DNA of 64,000 bases from Bacteroidales bacterium. Its GTDB lineage: Bacteria > Bacteroidota > Bacteroidia > Bacteroidales > Lentimicrobiaceae. The notes beneath the pieces were generated by a model. It searched no databases and was not told the origin of the DNA. It saw only the letters and a list, made by a program, of their open reading frames with translations. The stretch's first letter is position 1, and each line of letters begins with the position of its first letter. Of the stretch, positions 8,315 to 17,102 are shown piece after piece. A program made the position numbers and the translations under genes. The stretch spans positions 1-64,000 of the forward strand of contig JADIZB010000001.1 of the NCBI GenBank assembly GCA_016705005.1, in the 5' to 3' direction.

Positions 8315-11300
8315 TCACTGCTTCATTAATACAATTTTTCTGCTGAAAACCGATTCATTTGAGAAAAATGTGACAACATATACCCCTTCTGAAAGTGCTT
8401 GGGCATTCAGTTCAGTATAAGGCTGATTTTTGATGGTGGTTTCCAACACCTGCTGCCCCTTCAGGTTAAACACCCTTACATCAGCTGAAAAGGCGGTCGC
8501 TGCGCTGACTATGATTTTATCCCGTGACGAAAAAACCGAAATTCTGCTATCTGCAAAATCATTCACTGTCCCGAGCGCTTTGAAGTGAACCTGGAATCTT
8601 TCAGGTCCATCGCCTGAAGAAGAAGTGAAATGGTATACCGGGCTGTTACTCAGATCATGATCGGCTCCTGTTTGTTTATCTTTCAGGTAAACTGTTGCCG
8701 GGAAATTTTCAGATACCCTGGCTGAAATGCTGAAAGAAGTGCCTTCATTTTTAATAAAACTGAAGGGAATTGATGTCTCAGATTCAACTGAAGGAAGGGT
8801 ATTGGTTGACAGAAAATCGCCGTTTGCAACAGAGTAAAACTGTGGAGCATAACCCGGGAGAAAATGCCCGTCGTATAAAACATCAAATCCATTCGTTGCC
8901 ATGGGATTGAAAACCAGGGTACTTTGCTGGAAGGAAGGATGGTCGTTGTTTCTGGCAGTAAGAACAATCACTGGAAGTGAACTGCTCTTCTGAAACTCCT
9001 TGCTGCTGTGAATCCGTTTGGCAGCAGGAATTGTCAGGCTACCTGTTCCGGAACTAACCTCCACCATGAAACCATTTCCACTTGGAATCACAGAGTTCGC
9101 TACATCAGCCGGGGTCAGGTCCTGGTAGGCTTTCCCTTCTTCACTCCATATTTTCGCTATTCCCGAGATATTTGATGTTGTCCAGGTGCCATCCCATGCC
9201 AGGGCTGAGGCGTAAGGATTCCCGAGCAGATGCCAGCTTTGATTTGATCCGGTTGAGATTCCCAAACCGGTAACCGCCACATCATTCACGTTCATCACTC
9301 CTTTAAATTCTTTGGTATCTGTTACCTGGTATGACGCCATGTACCCTTTCCCAACCAGGAAATCAGGACTGTTGTTATTGACATCATTCCACGTTGGGGT
9401 TGAGGTTGTATTCTTAAAATTTACCCATACATTTCCGGGTTCATGCCAGGCATACAGGTCATAATCATCGGAAGGAGGACCTGAAGTAACGAACCCACTC
9501 ACTGAATTTATTGTCTGTGCGGCAACGGGGGAAGCAATAAAATGCCAGCCATCATCCCAAAGGCCCCAATCGGCCGCTTCGATATACCGCTCAACCAGAG
9601 CATTTACACCACTGCTGCTGTTGAGCAGAGAGCCAGTTCCGGTTGCATCAGATTTAATAATCAGCCCCGAAATCCCGGCATTGTTGGTCAGTATACCATT
9701 GACTGACAGTGTTGCCAATGGATTTATCTGCAATGAAGCGCCTGGCTTAAGGGTAAGATTTTCGCACTCAATTCCCTGTTGGGTAAGGATCGGAAAATTA
9801 GTAATTCCTGTGCCGGGGATTCCGATTTTGCCTGAAGGAGCCGGCATTTGTCCTGTCCGCCAGTTGCCTGCATTTTGCCAGTCGCTGTTGATAGCTCCGG
9901 TCCATCTCGTGATGTCGGTAATCACTTGAGAAGGCCCCGCACTAGCCGATATTGCCAAAGGATCTGAATAGACTGCTGCTACCGTGTAGTTGTATGTGCC
10001 CGGTACAAGATCAGGATCTGTATACGAGAAACCGGCAACATCTGCAATCTCAGATCCATTCCGATAAATTTTATAGGAAGTAAAGGACCTTGTGTTTCCG
10101 TTCTGATCAGGTGCAACCACTGAAGGACCGTTCACCCACTGTTTTACCGGTTTCAATCCGGGGACTGATTCCATATTAACTGGCACCTGAGCAACACTTT
10201 GCGAAGGTCCACCTGTAATAACAAGATCATCCAGCATAAAGACGAAAGCATCGTTCGATATGCAGTTTATTGCTATATAAATCTGTTGTCCTTCATAGGC
10301 AGACAAACTATAGGTAAACTGAGTCCATTCCAGGGGTGCTTCAACATATGAACCGGCAGAAATGATCGTAAAATCAGCAGGCTCTGTTCCGGTTGCAGAA
10401 ATTCCGACTTTAAACCGCTCCAGCCCATACTGATCTGTTACTGATTTGGCCCAGAAACTTAACTGTTCACCCCCTGAAACCGTTATTTTTGGGGTAATGA
10501 TCCAGTCATTGTTAGGTGCAGATGCTGTCAATGCAGCAAAACAGGCTGCATACTTCTTGCCGGAATGGGCGTCCCAGGCACCGGTTAGTGCAGGTACTGT
10601 TAGAGAAGGGTTGAAATCTATGAATGATCCGGTATAGGCAGAATTCGGGAATGTTACATCCTGAATCGCATAGGTTGCACCACCATCAACATCACGGAAA
10701 GTGAAACTACCGAAACTCAGATCAAAATCATCGTAGGGTTCGAAGCCTTCATTCAAAGCAGGTGAAAGCCAGCTGAGACTGACATCAGAGAAACCTGTAA
10801 CAGATGCTGCTAACTGTCTTGGAGGCATTGCCTGCGCAATATTTATATAACCGGATTTGGTCGTTGTTGTGCTTCCGTTGATGGTCAGACTTACCGTCTT
10901 GGATCCGGAAGTTGAATAGTTAACCTCATGCGGACCCTGTGTTGAAGCGGAAGCAGGACTTGCCCCTTCACCGAAATTCCAGGCCCAGGAAGTAACTCCT
11001 CCACCAGCCGATGCATCGGTAAACGTAATGTTCTGATTTGTATAACCGGCTGTGCGGGAGGCTGTAAAATCACAGCTTATGCCTGCATCAGCAACGGCCA
11101 CCTCATCAACAAAAAGATTGTACATATCTGCATCCGAGTAGCAGTTAAAAGCAAAATAGTAAGTATCGTTTGAAGGGCAGACAAAACCGGCTGTCCGAAG
11201 AATATAGGCAATGTTTGTAAGACTTGTCCCTCCGGCATTGTTCCAGAGAATTGTTGTCTGGCTTGCTGCTGTTGCATCCGTCCCTACGGTAACTTTCAGT

Positions 11301-12319
11301 TTTTCAGGATAAGTAGCTGAGGCAACCTTCTGGTAAAATGAAATGGTATAATTATGCCCTGCCTGAAGTTCGAAACCAGGGGTAAATGCCCAGGCATTGG
11401 CTGCAGCTGTTGAGCTATATCCGTACAACATAGTACCCGCTCCGGCATAAGGGGTGGAAGTGCTTCGTGTCCAGTTGTTGCCGGTTCCGGCATTGACCAA
11501 TGACCAGCATGAAGGTGGGAAAGTAGTCCCATCAAAACTTTCAGTAAAAGGGTAAGTTGAAATTGTAGGGCAGGCCCATGAAACGATGACCCTTCCGGCA
11601 GCACCGTTTCCGCCGGTGCGGTTTGTGGTGTTATTGACAAAAGCACCGCCGCCACCGCCGCCATAAGTAGAGCCGGCATTTCCGTTACCGCCAGTTGAAC
11701 TCCTTCCGGCTCCGCCATTTCCACCACCTGTTGCAGTCCCAGATCCTGATGTAGTTCCGGATGCATCGCCCCCGGGACCGGTAGATCCTGCACCACCACC
11801 ACCAGCTCCACCTATGGCTGAAGTTCCGTTTGCACCATCGCCTCCTGCATATACAAAATCGCCGATACTGAGAGCCGATGAGCCGATTCCTCCACTAACT
11901 GTGCCTCCACTTGGGGCTGCTCCTCCGGCACCACCCTGGGCATAAACAGTTGAAACAGTTCCAAACCAGCTTGGGTTGCCCTCCGCTCCTGCACCCTGCG
12001 ATCCGGTTTTGGTGGCTGCAACGGTTACAGTATAGGAGGTCCCCGGAACAACACTCATCACTTTCTTTGCATATGCGCCGCCGGCACCACCGCCACCGCC
12101 AGCTGAGTTGTTGGCTGACTGACCTCCCCCTGAACCGCCCCCGCCCCAGCATTCAACAGTAATAACAGTGACGCCTGCCGGAACGGTATATGAACCTGAA
12201 GAAGTGAAAGTTTGTGAATTTTGCCCCGACAAAAGAACAGGGAAGTGCAGCAATGGTATAATAAAAAATAAAATAATCGCAATTTCTGACCTGAAGAAAT
12301 GTAAAGCCGGTGCTTTCAT
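8315..12319 (-). CDS. Large T9SS-exported surface protein with Gly-rich, adhesin-type and PKD domains
   Basis: A 1334-aa protein with a signal peptide (to about residue 32). The domains are, in order: a Gly-rich region (about 37-250, starting QTFTSSGSYTVPAGVTVITV); a choice-of-anchor/cleaved-adhesin domain (about 255-415); a PKD domain (about 416-500, 'FTDASAGGGVTSWAWNFGEG'); a second adhesin-type domain (about 520-710, ending FMLDDLVITGG); and a fibronectin-III-like domain (about 740-795). Then comes the 'WTGAINSDWQNAGNW ... LVERYIEAADW ... GWHFIASPVAAQ' module shared with other proteins here. A type A T9SS sorting domain ends the protein (VRVFNLKGQQVLETT ... GVYVVTFFSNE...KIVLMKQ). No catalytic site was seen, so a surface adhesin or matrix protein is the likely role. 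It heads the unit that also carries the small GGG-helix gene and the acylphosphatase-like gene. Confidence 0.93.
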   Translation of the reverse strand: MKAPALHFFRSEIAIILFFIIPLLHFPVLLSGQNSQTFTSSGSYTVPAGVTVITVECWGGGGSGGGQSANNSAGGGGGAGGAYAKKVMSVVPGTSYTVTVAATKTGSQGAGAEGNPSWFGTVSTVYAQGGAGGAAPSGGTVSGGIGSSALSIGDFVYAGGDGANGTSAIGGAGGGGAGSTGPGGDASGTTSGSGTATGGGNGGAGRSSTGGNGNAGSTYGGGGGGAFVNNTTNRTGGNGAAGRVIVSWACPTISTYPFTESFDGTTFPPSCWSLVNAGTGNNWTRSTSTPYAGAGTMLYGYSSTAAANAWAFTPGFELQAGHNYTISFYQKVASATYPEKLKVTVGTDATAASQTTILWNNAGGTSLTNIAYILRTAGFVCPSNDTYYFAFNCYSDADMYNLFVDEVAVADAGISCDFTASRTAGYTNQNITFTDASAGGGVTSWAWNFGEGASPASASTQGPHEVNYSTSGSKTVSLTINGSTTTTKSGYINIAQAMPPRQLAASVTGFSDVSLSWLSPALNEGFEPYDDFDLSFGSFTFRDVDGGATYAIQDVTFPNSAYTGSFIDFNPSLTVPALTGAWDAHSGKKYAACFAALTASAPNNDWIITPKITVSGGEQLSFWAKSVTDQYGLERFKVGISATGTEPADFTIISAGSYVEAPLEWTQFTYSLSAYEGQQIYIAINCISNDAFVFMLDDLVITGGPSQSVAQVPVNMESVPGLKPVKQWVNGPSVVAPDQNGNTRSFTSYKIYRNGSEIADVAGFSYTDPDLVPGTYNYTVAAVYSDPLAISASAGPSQVITDITRWTGAINSDWQNAGNWRTGQMPAPSGKIGIPGTGITNFPILTQQGIECENLTLKPGASLQINPLATLSVNGILTNNAGISGLIIKSDATGTGSLLNSSSGVNALVERYIEAADWGLWDDGWHFIASPVAAQTINSVSGFVTSGPPSDDYDLYAWHEPGNVWVNFKNTTSTPTWNDVNNNSPDFLVGKGYMASYQVTDTKEFKGVMNVNDVAVTGLGISTGSNQSWHLLGNPYASALAWDGTWTTSNISGIAKIWSEEGKAYQDLTPADVANSVIPSGNGFMVEVSSGTGSLTIPAAKRIHSSKEFQKSSSLPVIVLTARNNDHPSFQQSTLVFNPMATNGFDVLYDGHFLPGYAPQFYSVANGDFLSTNTLPSVESETSIPFSFIKNEGTSFSISARVSENFPATVYLKDKQTGADHDLSNSPVYHFTSSSGDGPERFQVHFKALGTVNDFADSRISVFSSRDKIIVSAATAFSADVRVFNLKGQQVLETTIKNQPYTELNAQALSEGVYVVTFFSNESVFSRKIVLMKQ

Positions 12320-12917
12320 AATTTCAATATTAGAATGACTAAATTTTTATAGTTTGTCCTGATAAACAGGGTACCAAATGACTGAATCCGGTGTAAAAAA
12401 ACCTTCAAACCGGATTTCAACCAGACACAAATTCCGGCCGGAAAAATCACCGGCTCCAAATTCATCTGCCCGGAAAAATACCTCACCGGCAAAAAATCAG
12501 ATTGTTAAATTGTTCTTATTATGCAAGCCCTTCCGGTAATTCCGGAAACGATCCAAAAAATATGATTCCCCTATTGAAATAGTTTAACGTTATACCCTTT
12601 AACCGACCTGTGCAACTGTATGAGTAGTTTCCTATAGAATTGTTTTCCCCTTATGAAATTTAACTTATCAATGTCCAAAGATAAACACCCAGATTCCGGA
12701 AATCAATACGTGAAAATACTACTTCTGCGCATGTCCGATATTCACAATAATATTTTGTATTCAATCATCAATAATATGATATCGGTACAAGCTTTAGCGA
12801 AATCAGCATTTACAAAAACCCTGTTGTGGCTCATATTACAGAACCAGCAACAGGGCAAATTCAAGTGAAAAATGAAAACAAAATTCAGATTTTCAACCAG
12901 GGAAAGGGTGAAGAACT
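12320..12917. other. Intergenic region between two minus-strand units
   Basis: About 600 bases with no convincing gene. It holds the terminator of the cohesin unit (12814-12854) and must contain the promoter for the 8315-12319 gene, although I found no clear TAnnTTTG element. A 71-aa plus-strand ORF (12653-12868) overlaps the terminator and has no recognisable features. Confidence 0.6.
12814..12854 (-). terminator. Rho-independent terminator closing the cohesin unit
   Basis: On the minus strand a long stem (CCCTGTTGctGG paired with CCacAACAGGG) is followed by TTTTTG. It lies about 65 nt downstream of the small gene at 12918-13121 and supports that gene being expressed as the end of the unit. 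Confidence 0.65.
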
Positions 12918-13121
12918 TTAGATTTCATCACCTTTCCCCAACGAATCATGGTATTGCTTGATAGTATAAGCAAGACTCAAGCCAAACAGTAATGTCAATC
13001 CTCCACCGACCGGTGTTGTATTTCCGGCCTGCGTTGAAGCACAGTTTCCGCTCGACATTGAAAACAAAAAAGACATGATCAGTATAAGTTGGAAAGTATT
13101 ACCTTCAAAAAAACTTTGCAT
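12918..13121 (-). CDS. Small exported protein with GGG-helix C-terminus (copy B)
   Basis: A 67-aa protein: a signal sequence (FQLILIMSFLFSMSSG), a very short mature spacer, and the tripartite end TPVGGGLTLLFGLSLAYTIKQ followed by a charged tail. It is the smallest of five related small proteins in this window and has almost no mature domain. It is the last gene before the terminator at 12814-12854 and follows the cohesin-dockerin gene by 104 bp. Likely a membrane-anchored or processed surface peptide; the function is unknown. Confidence 0.72.
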   Translation of the reverse strand: MQSFFEGNTFQLILIMSFLFSMSSGNCASTQAGNTTPVGGGLTLLFGLSLAYTIKQYHDSLGKGDEI

Positions 13122-13225
13122 AAGGATTAAAATTCTTTTACTGTATTATATTGTAAATCAATGATATGAATATTTCCAGAAATACTGGCTCTGAGTAGGG
13201 CGATCTGCCATGTCAGTACCAGGAT

Positions 13226-14287
13226 TCAGGGGGTGATGCTTCCGGTAAAATTAGCTGCATTGTTATCGATTAAAGTAATATCTGCGGTATCGACCATCCC
13301 GTCACCATTCACATCAGTTGCCAGGTAACCGGATGCAAAACCCGCGGCATCATTGTCAACGGGCGACATATCACCGGTATCTACAGAGCCATCCTGGTTC
13401 ACGTCCCCGCTAAAGAATGCCCATTTGCCGTCGGCCATCTGAATCATATTACTACCCCAGGCTTTTGATGACTGATCAGTAAAGCTGTAATTCATGATTG
13501 TACCTGAAAAAGAAACCGGTACCGCACTTACTGTAGCAATGGAATTCCTGTGCCGAACAGTGATATGGTAGTTTTCATTCAATGCAGAAGGCACCAATAC
13601 CCTGGTCTGACCTGTCATATTCAGGTTGAAATCACCGGTTGCAAAAACAATGTTTGAATAATCATCCGCACTTCGAAGTTCAACCTGAGCATAGTCGGAA
13701 ATACCCACTTCACAGGGACCTGACACATTTCCAAGTGCTGAGCCCATGAGGTGAGTATCAGGATTATACAATCCCTCCAGAATGAAGTTAAGGTTCAAAC
13801 ATTTTTCAGATGTAACCAGGCCATTCACATAGTGGCAATTTGTCGGGACATCGTTCAATGCATAGTACGCAGCGTCTGTATATTCGCAGGAAGCACCATC
13901 ATCAAACCATGTAAGATTTGTAGTACCTCCAAGGAAGTTAAACTTCAGATCGATCAGCACAGCTCCTTCAGGCAGACTTTGAGCATCGCCGAACCAGCCA
14001 ATTGCCAGGCTGCGCAATCCGGATGGCAGCAGATTGTTGCCGATGGCGAACATGCCGCTAATGAGACTGTTCATATCACCCTGAACAAATGTCAACACTT
14101 CAGGATCGTATTCCAGATTCAAAGAAATGGCACCAATCTGGTTAAAGTCCGATACAATTACAGGTACCGTTACTTCACCGGGCATGACATTAAAAAGTTC
14201 CGGAACTGTTGTGACCGGCGCATTCTGGGCTTGAATCAAACCGGAAAGGACAACAAAACAGCAGGTAAATAACCAGCGGGTCAGCAT
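13226..14287 (-). CDS. Secreted cohesin-dockerin protein
   Basis: A 353-aa protein with a signal peptide (to about residue 20, LSGLIQAQ). Residues about 22-155 are a cohesin-type domain (VTVPVIVSDFNQIGAISLNL, 'YDPEVLTF', 'ALNDVPTNCHYVNG'). A beta-rich middle region of about 130 residues follows (DYAQVELRSADDYSNIVFA). The C-terminal 60 residues are two type-I dockerin calcium loops, DVNQDGSVDTGD and DVNGDGMVDTAD, each with the usual Asp/Asn spacing. Cohesin and dockerin normally bind each other to assemble multi-protein complexes on cell surfaces. The protein has no T9SS sorting domain of its own, so attachment through a cohesin of its T9SS-exported neighbours is a reasonable inference. Small GGG-helix genes flank it on both sides. 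Confidence 0.88.
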   Translation of the reverse strand: MLTRWLFTCCFVVLSGLIQAQNAPVTTVPELFNVMPGEVTVPVIVSDFNQIGAISLNLEYDPEVLTFVQGDMNSLISGMFAIGNNLLPSGLRSLAIGWFGDAQSLPEGAVLIDLKFNFLGGTTNLTWFDDGASCEYTDAAYYALNDVPTNCHYVNGLVTSEKCLNLNFILEGLYNPDTHLMGSALGNVSGPCEVGISDYAQVELRSADDYSNIVFATGDFNLNMTGQTRVLVPSALNENYHITVRHRNSIATVSAVPVSFSGTIMNYSFTDQSSKAWGSNMIQMADGKWAFFSGDVNQDGSVDTGDMSPVDNDAAGFASGYLATDVNGDGMVDTADITLIDNNAANFTGSITP

Positions 14288-14341
14288 AATTGAAATTTTT
14301 AAATCAACCGAAAAATCCTGAACAGACTCAACCGGTGATGG

Positions 14342-14584
14342 TTAATTTATCTCAGATTCAGCAGGGGCCTGTTTCTTCATATATTTAATAACGCCATACG
14401 AAACGGCCATTAATACCAATAAGGCCAATCCTCCTCCCAGAGCAGCAGACCCACCAACAGGGCCGGGTGAACTATTACCCGGATTGGGAGGTGGTGGAGG
14501 TGGTGGCACTGTCTGGGTGAAAGCGTTGTTTGTAATAATGGCGAGCAAAAGTGTAAGCCCGAGTATGTAAAATATCCTCTTCAT
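14342..14584 (-). CDS. Small exported protein with Pro-rich linker and GGG-helix C-terminus (copy C)
   Basis: An 80-aa protein: a signal peptide (MKRIFYILGLTLLLAIITNN...FTQ), a poly-Pro spacer (VPPPPPPPNPGNSSPG), then PVGGSAALGGGLALLVLMAV with one helix, a YGVIKYMKK basic end and a short acidic tail. It begins 8 bp after the stop of the double-cohesin gene 14593-17043, so co-transcription is likely. It belongs to the same family as the genes at 7903, 12918, 49163 and 49910. The end resembles PID-CTERM/exosortase-type sorting signals; no sortase or exosortase gene is seen in this window. Confidence 0.8.
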   Translation of the reverse strand: MKRIFYILGLTLLLAIITNNAFTQTVPPPPPPPNPGNSSPGPVGGSAALGGGLALLVLMAVSYGVIKYMKKQAPAESEIN

Positions 14585-14592
14585 GATTATAT

Positions 14593-17043
14593 TTATTTTA
14601 TAATGAGACGTTGGGTGAATACTTTGTTACCGCTGATAACTCTTACAATTACTACATTACTGCCTGCCGGTGGATTAATCATGCCGGAATTGTCCAGAGT
14701 TAGCAAAGAACTTCCAAGATTACGGCCCAGCATATCAAACCATTCAACCAAAACCTTTTCCCCGGCAAGGGATGGTATCTGAACATACACACTACCATTA
14801 TATGCGTAGATTTTGTAAAACTCATCCTGCGGTGAATCATTCATGCCATAGGTTTCACCAAGGTGAAGCCTGAACCGGAGGGCATCGTTTGCGGGATTAT
14901 GGTTAAAAGTGTAGCCTGGGGTTTCACGCAAGTCGGCTGTAATGCCGGTCAGCAGATCTTCGAGATACAAACCTGTTTCAGGGCCAAAACTATCCATGCC
15001 TTCAAAACTCAGGGTTACACTCTCAAATGCAGAATATTCAAATCCGACAGGGATAATCTGCTCTTCATTACTATATTTCAGGCTGTTGATGGAGAGTTTT
15101 TCCTGGCCGGGAGTAATACTGTATATCTGGGGAGCATCAGCATAGCCGTAGAATTTGGAGGCATCAAACTGTGTATCAAACATGGAAGTAGCATTCGGTG
15201 TAATCCTGACAATCATTTCATCCGTGTAACTACCTGCCTCTGTTCTGATACGGAGTAACTGGTCCGGATCTTCTTCGTTCTTGAGAAACGGGACATCAGC
15301 GTGCACCCTTACATCATTGTTCATTATGAGGGCAGGTGAAGCTGCATTTGCCTGTACAAAGAATGACTGGCCGATATGAATATAGCGTGATCCGCCGTTT
15401 GTTCCAGCCCTGTCAACATAAGCTGCATAGTTACCATTGTTCCAGATGTAGGTGGCATTATACAGATTGGTTTTTGTCCAGCCGGATGCTGCATCCCAAT
15501 CAATGTCGGAAGGATATGGATTGGGAACCAGGTCATAACCATTGGCTCCGGCCACTGTAGCTGCCGTGAAACTGCCATTGTTCATCAATCCGGGAAAGGT
15601 ATAAGTCTTGCCGGCACCCGGATAGTAAATCATATAACCCCGGTTAGAACTCAGCGGAATGTCGGTTGGGGTTCCTGAAGAATACCATTCCTGGGTAGGT
15701 TGCCATTGAAACAGGTAGGAATCAAGATACAAGCCTGACAAAGGGTCTGATGATTGGGTAACCGGTGCTGAAACCATATGATATTTGGTTCCTTCCAAAA
15801 CTGCACTACCGGCGATGTATCGCTCGATGGTTGCCGGTACATTATCGGAATAATGCAGCATTGAGGCCGTTTGTGTATTGTTGCTTTTCAACACCAATCC
15901 TGCTGTGCCGGCATTGTTGGTCAGGGTCGAACTGACTTTAAAGGTTGCTGCCGGATCAAGGGTAAGCATGGCACCTGCATCAATCACCAGTGAATTGATC
16001 ACAACATCGGTACCAATCACCGGATTGTTCGGTGTAACAGGAATGGTCACATTGCTTGTGCTGACTGGCACCCCACAGGTCCAGTTGTTGATGTTGGTCC
16101 AGTCGGTATCATCTGAACCATCCCAGTCGGTATTGCTATTTGGACCGACAAAACCATCCAGGTAATAGGTCGATTGCGGGTAATCGGCCAGCGTAGGAGT
16201 CCCCAAAGGGCCGGTGTATTCGCAGGATTCTCCGTCATCGTAAAATGCCAGAGCTGATGCCCCTCCCTTATAAAGGAAATTTAGGGTACAGAGTGTCGTG
16301 TTGTCGGGATAAGTGACCCCGGTGGCCGAAGAGGAGAACCCCCCGATGATAATGGTTCCGGCATATGGATTATTAACAGATAATCCGGGATAACCTGATG
16401 TATTATCCCCCGGCAAAAAATCGAGTACGGCAGCGTCGTAATTCATGGTAAGGGAGACTGCGCCTATTGTATTAAAATCTGAAACTTTTACAGGTACACT
16501 GATATTGTTACCGGGACAGGCTGTCACTGAAGAAGCAATGGTGGTGGGCACAAATCCCTGGAATTCGACAGACCCCGGAATATAAAAGGAAGATTGGGGT
16601 ATGTCGGCCAGTTCATTATAACTACCGTCATAATAAGTGCATTCAAAATCAACCGTTGACCAGGTGACCGGGGATACTCCGTTGCCGACTTTGGTAAAGT
16701 GTATATTGAAAACAACAGAATTATCAGGCACTGTTCTGCCGGGCGTGGCAAACCAGCCGAAGTTTATTGCTCCCGGCACTGTATTGTTGAAATTAAACCC
16801 TGTATTTGCCCCTGAAATAAGTGAGCTGACTGTGACCGAAGTTACAGTTGCAATTGCCGGGTTAAAGAATAATTTTAAATCACAACTGGCAATGTTCGAG
16901 AAATTTGTAACAGTGATCGGAAGAATCACTGTAGAACCTGTCGTAGCGACATTGCCGGCAGATGAAACAGGTGCATCCTGTGCCAAAAGCCGGGGGGTAA
17001 AAGCCGTCAGCAGGATCCATAGAATAAGGGTAATTTTTCTCAT
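14593..17043 (-). CDS. Double-cohesin T9SS-exported surface protein
   Basis: An 816-aa protein with a signal peptide (to about residue 21, TPRLLAQ). Two cohesin-type domains lie at about 25-155 (VILPITVTNFSNIASCDLKL) and 165-300 (SVPVKVSDFNTIGAVSLTMN), each closing with the 'DIPQS.FYI.G' type strand. From about 305 there is the 'WDGSDDTDWTNINNWTCGVP ... LTNNAGTAGLVLKS ... TIERYIAGS' module, then a beta-rich region and a type A T9SS sorting domain (VLVEWFDMLGRNLGSS ... RVISGNKVFTQRLIIK). No enzyme domain was seen. Probably a surface scaffold or adhesin whose cohesins may recruit dockerin-bearing partners such as the downstream cohesin-dockerin protein. The small GGG-helix gene copy C starts 8 bp after its stop. 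Confidence 0.9.
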   Translation of the reverse strand: MRKITLILWILLTAFTPRLLAQDAPVSSAGNVATTGSTVILPITVTNFSNIASCDLKLFFNPAIATVTSVTVSSLISGANTGFNFNNTVPGAINFGWFATPGRTVPDNSVVFNIHFTKVGNGVSPVTWSTVDFECTYYDGSYNELADIPQSSFYIPGSVEFQGFVPTTIASSVTACPGNNISVPVKVSDFNTIGAVSLTMNYDAAVLDFLPGDNTSGYPGLSVNNPYAGTIIIGGFSSSATGVTYPDNTTLCTLNFLYKGGASALAFYDDGESCEYTGPLGTPTLADYPQSTYYLDGFVGPNSNTDWDGSDDTDWTNINNWTCGVPVSTSNVTIPVTPNNPVIGTDVVINSLVIDAGAMLTLDPAATFKVSSTLTNNAGTAGLVLKSNNTQTASMLHYSDNVPATIERYIAGSAVLEGTKYHMVSAPVTQSSDPLSGLYLDSYLFQWQPTQEWYSSGTPTDIPLSSNRGYMIYYPGAGKTYTFPGLMNNGSFTAATVAGANGYDLVPNPYPSDIDWDAASGWTKTNLYNATYIWNNGNYAAYVDRAGTNGGSRYIHIGQSFFVQANAASPALIMNNDVRVHADVPFLKNEEDPDQLLRIRTEAGSYTDEMIVRITPNATSMFDTQFDASKFYGYADAPQIYSITPGQEKLSINSLKYSNEEQIIPVGFEYSAFESVTLSFEGMDSFGPETGLYLEDLLTGITADLRETPGYTFNHNPANDALRFRLHLGETYGMNDSPQDEFYKIYAYNGSVYVQIPSLAGEKVLVEWFDMLGRNLGSSLLTLDNSGMINPPAGSNVVIVRVISGNKVFTQRLIIK

Positions 17044-17102
17044 GATTTATAAGTGTTTTGGGTTATTTTTCGTTTTTGGGTGATGGGTCAGGGTCTTAAA
17101 GT

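Noticed and set aside
12653..12868. 71-aa plus-strand ORF
   Set aside because: Overlaps a clear minus-strand terminator and shows no recognisable features.
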